Source: Lasiosphaeria ovina
Taxonomy: Eukaryota > Ascomycota > Sordariomycetes > Sordariales > Lasiosphaeriaceae
Assembly: GCA_033439765.1 (NCBI GenBank)
Contig: JAULSN010000002.1
Coordinates: forward strand, 1-64,000
Length of the DNA stretch: 64,000 bases
Direction of reading: 5' to 3'
Below the pieces are notes generated by a model, which was not told where the DNA came from, made no database searches, and worked only from the letters and a program-made list of their open reading frames with translations. Positions 57,123 through 64,000 of the stretch are shown here, in pieces; position 1 is the stretch's first letter; every line of letters starts with the position of its first letter. A program made the translations under genes and the position numbers.

Positions 57123-57525
57123 GCGTCTTTGTCGGGTTCGGAATGACGTGGTATCGATGGCCTGGTCTTGGAAACGCGTGGCAGAAGTTGGCTATTCCTT
57201 TGAGGGTAAATATCCGAGACTACAACAGGTGACAGATAATGTGGCATGGGGTTTAGCATTTGCTGCTCTTTATATAAAGGAGTGGCCTAGAAATGTCAGC
57301 ACGGGTAACATGTGTCCATTTGGCATTGGGGATACCCCAGGAGTCCAGATGTTCACACTTGGAAATACTGCCATGACGGACAAACAAGACCACGAAATGC
57401 ATTTATTGCTCCGGAAATGCAAACCGCAGCTTATGATGCCGTGATTGTATTGTATGTACAAGGTTGCTTGGGTATTCTGATCTAGGTCTGTTCTCCCCTC
57501 TCCATCTCTTCTGCAATCAGCTGCC
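57123..57525. other. Intergenic, 3' ends of two convergent genes
   Basis: 403 bp between convergent stop codons. The open frames at 57,148-57,444 and on the opposite strand are unsupported. Confidence 0.5.
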
Positions 57526-58263
57526 TTACTCCTTCTCAGAGTCGGGGCTCGACTCCTTTTCTACAGGGCTCGCCTCCTTCTCCACAGGGCTCGCCTCCTT
57601 CTCCACGGGGCTCGACTCCTCGAAAGTGTGCTTCTTGACCAGGGCCTCGAGGGCAGGCGGGTTGGCGCCAGAGAATTGTGTGAGCCTCTCGCCGTCCTTG
57701 AAGAAGACAAAGGTGGGCATGGCGCGGATGCCGAGCTCCTGGGCGAGTTCGGGGAGTTCGTCGACGTCAAACTTTGTGAAGTGGACCTTGTCCTTGTACT
57801 CGTCGAGATTGGACCACCTGCAGCGCGGGGGGCAAGTCAGCCACCATAGTCAATTACGAGATGCATCTACCGGGACAGAGCGGGGACAATGTATACGCAC
57901 TTGGCAATAACGGGCGCGATAGCCTTGCAGGGGCCGCACCATGTCGCGAACGCGTCGACGACGACGAGGCCCTTCTCTCTGGCAATCGTCTCTTTGAACT
58001 GCGAGGCACTATAGAGAAAGAGTCAATTGTCTGTACGATGCGACAGTGCGACAGCCCCGATTGGCACTAGCACAGCGCCCCAAAGGATCGCATAGCGCGC
58101 AGTTGCGGCTTCAAGATCGGGGGGCGCGAGCAACTTACGTCTCGATGATGTGGACAGTCATTTTGGGCGAGGTTGTGGTAAAGTGTCTCGGCGCGAAAGG
58201 TCTCAGTATGGGTGAAGCTCTTGTAGCGGTTCGCAGTGCGGAATTTAGGAGTCTCGATGTCAT
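57526..58263 (-). CDS. Thioredoxin, mitochondrial form with repeat tail
   Basis: Three exons (58,263-58,139; 58,008-57,901; 57,817-57,526) give 174 residues. The active site WCGPC (65-69) lies in [22 protein letters not shown]. The rest of the fold is present ([27 protein letters not shown], with the cis-Pro after M). The first 34 residues are Arg/Ser/Thr-rich with few acids ([28 protein letters not shown]), a mitochondrial presequence. M35 begins MTVHIIET, the start of a typical cytosolic thioredoxin, so one gene may give both forms by alternative initiation. Two further in-frame ATGs upstream (58,323, 58,290) fall on the TATATATA element and are unlikely starts. The tail has three SPVEKE repeats, which is unusual for thioredoxins. 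Confidence 0.9.
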
Positions 58264-58301
58264 TGGAAGCGTATGCAATGGTGGAGGCATGGCGTTGGAC
58301 A

Positions 58302-58312
58302 AGTATATATAG
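58302..58312 (-). promoter_or_regulatory. TATA-like element of the thioredoxin gene
   Basis: AAGTATATATAG (plus-strand reading), about 40 bp upstream of the preferred start codon on the minus strand. This is close for a fungal TATA box and implies a very short leader, or that transcripts begin at M35. Confidence 0.4.
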
Positions 58313-58323
58313 ATTTTCATCAA

Positions 58324-59576
58324 ACGGAAGGACAGGACAGGAGGGTGGATCGTTCTGGATGTATGATGTAAGGCCCTGCAGCCAACAAGCGGCGGGAATT
58401 TGTCAGTGTGGATGACGCGATCAGTCCCGCCATTTCGGGAAGGATTGCCCCACCCTTTGGGATGGAAACCTGGGATTGCCGGTGGCGGGGTTGTCCGACT
58501 TTGTGTGGAATCTTTACTGTGTGGAATCGTTACTTTTCCGCGGCAGATTCTCCCTGAGCGCGAAATGATTCCAAATCTCTTCGCGCGTACAATATCATGT
58601 CATCAAACGGGGCATTCGTGTCGCGAGACTGCCGCGCCTCGGGGAACTGCCATCAAGATGTGATTATTCGACTATTTCTAAGTAAGCGCATTGCAGAAGC
58701 AACAGCCTTGATGTCGCAATCCACGCATTGGTCGGCTGGGAGCGGCCTCAATCCGACAAGCCCCTGAAGTTTGCCGATTTCCAGCAACCCCAAACCCCGG
58801 ACATAATCCGGAGCTCATCGCAAACAGTGGGCGGGCCTCTCCGACCAAGTCCGACGAGATGACAGACTCTTCCACCCCACCTCCCACTGTCGCCTTTCTT
58901 CGAGCTACTGAACCACGGGACAACCCAGTTACGACCTAGCTAATACCTTTATGCATGCTCAATCTCTCGCGCCTTCTTGTTCCAGTCATTTGTGCGCTGC
59001 GATGCCAACTCACAACGGCTTCCAAACCGCGCTAACCCAGGTCGCTAAAATACGGCGCGCCACAAACTTCCGATGTTAGGGGCCGCGCCAATTGACAACG
59101 ATCGGGAACCTTCAATGCTACCACCTCACAATGGAGTCCCTTGCGTGATTGACATCGGTCTTTTCCAAGAGGCTAGCGACTTACCAATATTACCCAGCAA
59201 GGGCAATGCACAACCAGTGTCTGGAGGGAGCAAAGCGTTAAACGAGACCCCTTCCCAAGACGTATCTGCCGCTAGCTTCAGATTAGCGGCTGCCGCCTGC
59301 AGAGCTCTAACCCGACGACATCAACGCCAGCTCCATCACGCGGTCCCGACAAGCAATGGATATCTAATTTCGCTCCAGAAAACATTTGTTTATTATCAAT
59401 CTGGACTCAAGCAACTACCTTATCGGCGGTCGAGGTAGGAAACGCGATCTCTTTCGAATTGAAGTCATTAATTCCCCCCTTGGTTGTACTGTACAAAGTT
59501 GAACTATCCAGGCAGGCGAGGACTAACTCTCTCGCCCTCTCCGACTCTCCACACCAAAGGATACAAGATGGCGCCC
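58324..59576. other. Intergenic region, 1.25 kb
   Basis: No supported gene. The open frame at 59,073-59,438 (121 codons, plus) is not overlapped by a better candidate, but has no motif or splice support. Others are shadows. Confidence 0.45.
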
Positions 59577-60869
59577 TCAGGTGAAGACGGCGTTCACGCA
59601 GGGCCCTCCAACCGGGCACTTCTGGTACAGGCTCAGCCAAGAGTCGCCGCCGCAGTACTGAGCGGCGTTGCCGGCGCAGCGGAAGTTGCAGTTTGCAAGG
59701 CTAGCGAGCGTCGTGGCCGGCTGGCGCGTAGGGAGGTACGAGTTGCCGCACCAACACTCGCGCCGGTACTCGGAGCCCGCATAAGCGTAGCCGCTTCCAG
59801 CGCAAAAGGCCATGCACTTCTCGTTGGTCATGTCGTCACCTGCCAGCGACGCGCTCGACAGCGTGCGCACTGGCTGGTCGGGCGGAACCACGCGCCTTTC
59901 CTCTGGCGAGCACCCGAGGAAGCGGAACCCCAGTCCCGTCATGTCCGTGTACGGGAGGTTGCTGTTGACCGGGGCCGACGATGATGTGGAGCTGCTGCTG
60001 GATGACGAGGACGATGGGGGTGTCGAAACCGACACCGGTGGCGACGACGTGCTGCTAACGGGAGGCGAGGATGTGCTGCTGACGACAGGCGTCGATGAGG
60101 ATGACGACGAGGTGGCTGGCGCGCTGCTGACGGTTGACAACGTCGTGCCACCGCCCGTGAAGACTGCAACGAGTGTCACCTTTTTGCAAAAGCGGTTGGG
60201 GTCGTTCACTAACAAAACACTGCGGTCAGCAATAGAAGCCATGGACGTTCTGCACCGGACGACAGAAAACGAGACCCGGGCGGGCTTGGGGCAGATAACG
60301 AACGTGTATTGCCCGGGGGGTAGTATCGGAACTCGTGGGCGTTGTCGAATGTCGGCCTCACACAGTTCCAACCCCCTGGAGGGTTGTTTTGCATGGTCAC
60401 GAAGGTGAGCTCGATCTGCAGCGCGTCGGTGACCGGGTTGCAGACGTACGTCGGCTGGTAGATTGCTCCTGGGTCGCCACGGTTGGTCATGAACATCTTA
60501 GTCGTGTGGTCGATGTCGGAAAACTACGCAAGCAGGTACTTGTCAGTCCCTGAGCCACAGAAGGCGACCGGGAATGGAATGGACTACCTCGCCGCCAATA
60601 ACAGCACGGATGTCACCATGAGTTATAACGCCGTTAACTAGCGTTAGGTCATAGGTCGGCACCCCGACGGGCCCGACGAAAAGGTGCTGGTCACCACCTC
60701 CGGCCGCGAGGAGGTTCATATACTGGTTGTTGATCTCCGGATAGGATGCATTCTGGACCTGGACGCGGAAGGGTGTGGTGATGGTGTTGGACAGAGTGCC
60801 TGGGGGGATGACGCAGGCCGATGCAACGGCTGCTCCCGCCAGGAGGGCCGAGACGACCTTTGACTGCAT
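59577..60869 (-). CDS. Secreted WSC-domain protein
   Basis: Exons 60,869-60,588, 60,523-60,304 and 60,208-59,577 give 377 residues. Signal peptide MQSKVVSALLAGAAVASA is followed by a conserved N-terminal domain (FRVQVQNASYPEINNQYMNLL, DQHLFVGPVG, PGGWNC). A Ser/Thr/Pro-rich linker and a C-terminal WSC domain follow. The WSC domain reads GFRFLGCSPEERR, NEKCMAFCAGSGYAYAGSEYRRECWCGNSY, CNFRCAGNAAQYCGGDSWLSLYQ, with its eight conserved Cys. WSC domains bind wall glycans. There is no C-terminal span or obvious GPI signal, so it is probably secreted or wall-bound. The second intron could instead begin at GTGCAG (47 bp, 393 residues). I prefer GTTCGT (95 bp), which gives YYPPGNTLNDPNRFC. Confidence 0.82.
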
Positions 60870-62717
60870 CTTCTCTGACTGGTTGAGCCCGCAGTGTGGT
60901 GTGAGTCGTGCAACTAACTGGTGTGCGTGGGCGTCGGACCGAGGGAAACGACAGACTGGACGTCGATGCAGTCGACTTGGGATCCGGGCAGACAACCTGG
61001 GCTCGGCCTGGTCTTATGATGCACCCCTTTATCTCTGCCCTCCCTCTCTTCGGTTCATGTTTGCCGCCCATTACGTTCGCATTCCAAGACCAGTGGCGTT
61101 TAGAGCTGAAAATGCGAGCAACCTCAACGTCAGTGCATGCCAGCATGCGACATGCACGTCGCGAACCTAGACCTCGCCGCGCAGTGCCTCCGTTAATACC
61201 TCGCAGTGACAACCCGCTCAGGAACCATCGCCAGGACCCCAAAAGGGGGGAAGCCTTCATGCAAGCCCAGAGCAATAAATGTCTGCTTCTGGGTTTCCCT
61301 TCACGCGTGGCGTCGGCGAACAGAGCTCGAACTAGCACTGCTTTCAGACGGAGCGCGCTTCGTATATGCCGCCCCGGGCGTTGTGGCTTGGCCCCGGCGC
61401 GCCCTCTATGGCCGCCTCCGCATCCATCTCATCTCCCCCGCAGTGTTCCTCTGCACGAGGCGGCCGGCCCAGCCAATCGTCCGCCTCCCCCTTGCGAACC
61501 TAAGAATGTGTCTGATAATTTCTCGTCTTTGCGGGCGGGCGCCCACTGTGCTGGATCCTGGGTAGGGCCCTTGGCGCATGCCAGCCAGCCAGCCACAGGC
61601 ATCTTGTTCATTAGGTAAGACATTGCTCCCCTCGTGACGACGACACGTTCGCGAATTGCAATTCACCTTGGCAAACTTGGCGAAGGTGCGTGTGCCTCGT
61701 ATAGAATCCTTGGTTCCTGCTGCGAGTCTGTTGCGCTCTGTGCAACTTTGTCTTTCATTCCTATCGGGCACTGGATGTAGATCAAGGATGTAATTATCCG
61801 CTCGGTTCTGGGAGATGGGAGTTGGAGTGATTGTCCTTGACGCCGGTTGGTGACACTGGTGAAAAAGACCGAACCTCTAACGACGGAGAACTAGAACTAA
61901 TAGGGATTGGCCAGGCGAAATTGATTACACGGAGAGAGGGACAACGAGGCTCGACTAATTGCAGTTCCATCAATATGGGGCCTTGAACTCCAAACAGACT
62001 CAGGCAGGCGGCCAGACATCACGCCCTTCTTCAGTCATCCATCTCCCACGTAATTAGGGACCATTCATAGAAGTGCAATCCGATAATTAATTAGCTTTTC
62101 ATTTTTGAGGCACCTGGGCAGAATCTGACACAATTGCTGTTGCTGCTTCGGGTATCGATCGTCTTGGGCGGTGTGATGTGATAATGCTTCAAGGGAAGTG
62201 TCTTGATTAGACACGCAAAAATCGAGAGTTCGTTATCGAGTTTGTCTGGATCTAACTAGGGCCATGCAATCAGACTAATTACAGTTGACAGTACTCCAGT
62301 GTCAAGTTTGGCCAGTTTCACCACAGTTGGGGGAGGTTAGTGTCAAAACACGCTTTGATTTTGGTGATTAGGGAATGGAGACATGCAAATACCACTTATT
62401 AGGTGTAGGTACTTCAACGTGAGTTAAACTTCTTATTTAAGTGATGAATGATCGATACTTGTATCACAGAAAGCAAGGTCATCTCACACCATCGGGTTGT
62501 TAGATTTGGTGATTCCAAGATTATTGACCAAAAAAAATGTGCTATCCGCGCCCTGTTTCCACGATCGACTAGCAACCAAATCCCCATAGTTCAGACGGCA
62601 ACCCTGTTTCCTCCCGATTTCCAAGAGTTAAGTAGATGGACGCTTCAACAAACGAGAAAGCCAAAACGCTGAGCCAATCACCGACAAACCAATCCATCCC
62701 ACCCGTAAGAATCGCAA
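60870..62717. other. Intergenic region, 1.85 kb
   Basis: Holds the WSC-gene promoter. Several overlapping open frames at 60,908-61,771 reflect high GC rather than genes. 61,780-62,650 is AT-richer, with nothing recognised. Confidence 0.5.
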
Positions 62718-63227
62718 TCAATTGCTGGAAGAAAAGGCAGTAACTATCCCGCCCGAACACTCCTCGCACAGCACATGCGCGTCAACAGAGACAGGGGTGA
62801 GAGGGAATGCGTTCTCAAAACGGGCCAGAGCACGTCGGTGGCGGCATTCGAGCGCGACCGCGCCAGCAGCCGCCCGGTCGAGAGAAGCGCGACATTCGGG
62901 ACCCTGGCAGGCGATGCCAATGTTGAGCTCCGCTGCCGACAGCGTATAATCACGGCCGTAACCGGCACTGATGACCTCGGCCTGGTTCCAGTGGCCGCAC
63001 ATGCAGCAGGTCCAGCCGGCGAACGACGCCTCGGTGCGCTTGCATTTCGGGCAGTAGGTGCCCGTGTACGGGCCCAGCGGCCGGGGCCTCGCCGGCTCGC
63101 TGCTGTTGTGCGGCGCCGAGCAGATGATGACGGCGCCGTTATTGTGCGTCTTGGCTATAGGGCACAGCCACCACCCGAGCCATTCGTGGCCGCAATTTGC
63201 TCGTTTGAAGCGCGAGTGTTCACACAT
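62718..63227 (-). CDS. Cys-rich putative zinc-binding protein, unknown function
   Basis: Intronless, 169 residues, starting MCEHSRFKRANCGHEWLG. It holds about 14 Cys and several His, including CPKCKR and WTCCMCGHWNQ (a probable zinc ribbon), then CQGPECRASLD and a C-terminal CEECSGG. Small proteins of this start (MCE-Y/H-...-CGHE) are common and uncharacterised in Pezizomycotina. No signal peptide or membrane span. Nucleic-acid or protein binding through zinc is likely but unproven. The opposite strand also has an open frame (62,775-63,263); the Cys pairs make the minus frame the credible one. Confidence 0.7.
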   Translation of the reverse strand: MCEHSRFKRANCGHEWLGWWLCPIAKTHNNGAVIICSAPHNSSEPARPRPLGPYTGTYCPKCKRTEASFAGWTCCMCGHWNQAEVISAGYGRDYTLSAAELNIGIACQGPECRASLDRAAAGAVALECRHRRALARFENAFPLTPVSVDAHVLCEECSGGIVTAFSSSN

Positions 63228-64000
63228 GGCTGGCTTTCTTGCTTGCTTGCTGGGCGTGATTAGTGGGTTGGGGTTCTTGGGGGGAGAGATAATAGAGCAA
63301 GGCGTAAATAGGGGGGGGGGGGGGGGTATCGGTGAAAGGGGGCAACTTACTAGGCGTGGTCGAGATCTTTACAGGGATTTGCTAACTTGAGCCAGCTGAT
63401 TGTGAGGCTGTTCTTCTTGTCAACTGTGGTGGATAACAATGTTCGTGAAAAACGAGCTTCATAGCCTGCAGCGAGCCCGAATATATACTCGAGAAGCTCC
63501 CAACCAAGCGTTAGCGAGTACATTTGACTAGGCCCGACTATGTTTCAAGTTGAAACATGGCAAGAGTTAAAACGTCACAAGCAAGAGTTAGAACGTCACA
63601 AGCAAGAGTTAAAACATCACAAGCAAGAGTTAAAACGTCACAAGCAAGAGTTAAAAAGAAACATCACAAACAAGAGTTAAAACGTCACAAGCAAGAGTCA
63701 GAAGACCTGTAATTGCGATGAGAGAAAGTTGCTTGCCCAATCACCCGAGCCATCGATGGCCTACCAAACAGCAAGGAAGCCCAGCAAAGTCAAGGTCACT
63801 ATTTACACCTTCATATCTGGCATTGGCACGCGTAGTTAGTATTTTGAAGTCTAGTTCGGGAATTTACTGGCCTAAATTATTAGCTCCTGAGCGTCACAGC
63901 TGCCAGCATGGAAGTGGCAATCGGAAATTTCACCCATTCGTTGACCGGCACCAAAACCCAATGACTAAAAAACACACTGAATGTTAAATGTTTGTACTGT
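63228..64000. other. Intergenic, with poly-G run and 21-bp repeats
   Basis: A run of about 17 G lies at 63,310-63,327, and a 21-bp tandem array at 63,560-63,702. The open frame at 63,718-63,987 is unsupported. Confidence 0.6.
63560..63702 (+). repeat. 21-bp tandem repeat, about seven copies
   Basis: The unit GCAAGAGTTAAAACGTCACA plus A starts at 63,560 and 63,581 and continues every 21 bp; one copy carries an AAAGAAAC insertion and a few have CGT to CAT changes. Confidence 0.92.

Noticed and set aside
59073..59438. 121-codon plus-strand open frame between the thioredoxin and WSC genes
   Set aside because: No domain, signal or intron evidence; composition like flanking non-coding DNA.
1..64000. 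CRISPR arrays, bacterial operons or prophage features
   Set aside because: All direct repeats seen are minisatellites or coding repeats without unique spacers, and gene structure is clearly eukaryotic.

Overview
The window comes from a filamentous ascomycete, most likely a Sordariomycete. Right of about 24 kb, genes are short, GC-rich and broken by 47-280 bp GT-AG introns. They encode typical Pezizomycotina families: a HET-domain protein, a Zn2Cys6 regulator, a WSC protein, ALG3, a D-amino-acid oxidase ending in SKL, and a tRNA-Pro with an intron. The left 23.7 kb shows intense repeat-induced point mutation (RIP): CpA and TpG are nearly gone, TpA is very common and CpG survives. I cannot assign a genus from sequence alone.

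Left block, 1-23.7 kb. No intact host gene remains. Reading TAG/TAA as former CAG/CAA/TGG and TAC/TAT as former CAC/CAT recovers long relic frames. They are a JmjC-like (cupin) protein at the left edge, a Gln-rich protein with 28- and 17-residue repeats (about 4.9-7.6 kb), a Thr/Asn/Ala-rich protein with a 36-residue repeat (about 11.4-13.6 kb) and, at the right edge on the minus strand, a DUF3435 tyrosine recombinase (20.35-23.68 kb). DUF3435 is the family of the captain recombinases of Starship giant transposons. Its start lies at the RIP boundary and it reads inward, as expected for a dead Starship running off the left of the window. A later 5.96-kb Ty1/Copia element (13,741-19,697) sits in a G tract; its two 309-bp LTRs differ only by RIP-type transitions.

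Right block, 24-64 kb. In order: an MFS transporter; a HAD phosphatase divergent from an eIF1A-like (EIF1AD) gene that converges on ALG3; a peroxisomal D-amino-acid oxidase; a 2.8-kb gene-poor stretch; a multi-pass membrane protein of unknown function; a HET-domain gene; a monocarboxylate-type MFS transporter divergent from a Zn2Cys6 regulator, with CGG triplets every 10 bp between them; a single-pass Ser/Thr-rich surface protein; an aminoglycoside-phosphotransferase-like pseudogene with five in-frame stops; a second pseudogene with a 17-bp duplication; tRNA-Pro(AGG); an 843-bp TIR element; a trypsin-fold protease-like gene with a Cys at the nucleophile position, divergent from a C-terminally anchored membrane protein; a mitochondrial thioredoxin; a secreted WSC protein; and a Cys-rich protein.

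Two groupings look functional. One is the transporter/regulator pair with the CGG array. The other is a looser set of genes of the kind found in fungal non-self recognition regions (HET, protease-like, membrane partner). Most remaining genes are housekeeping and unrelated to their neighbours. Exon boundaries were assigned by eye from GT/AG sites, reading frame and protein continuity.
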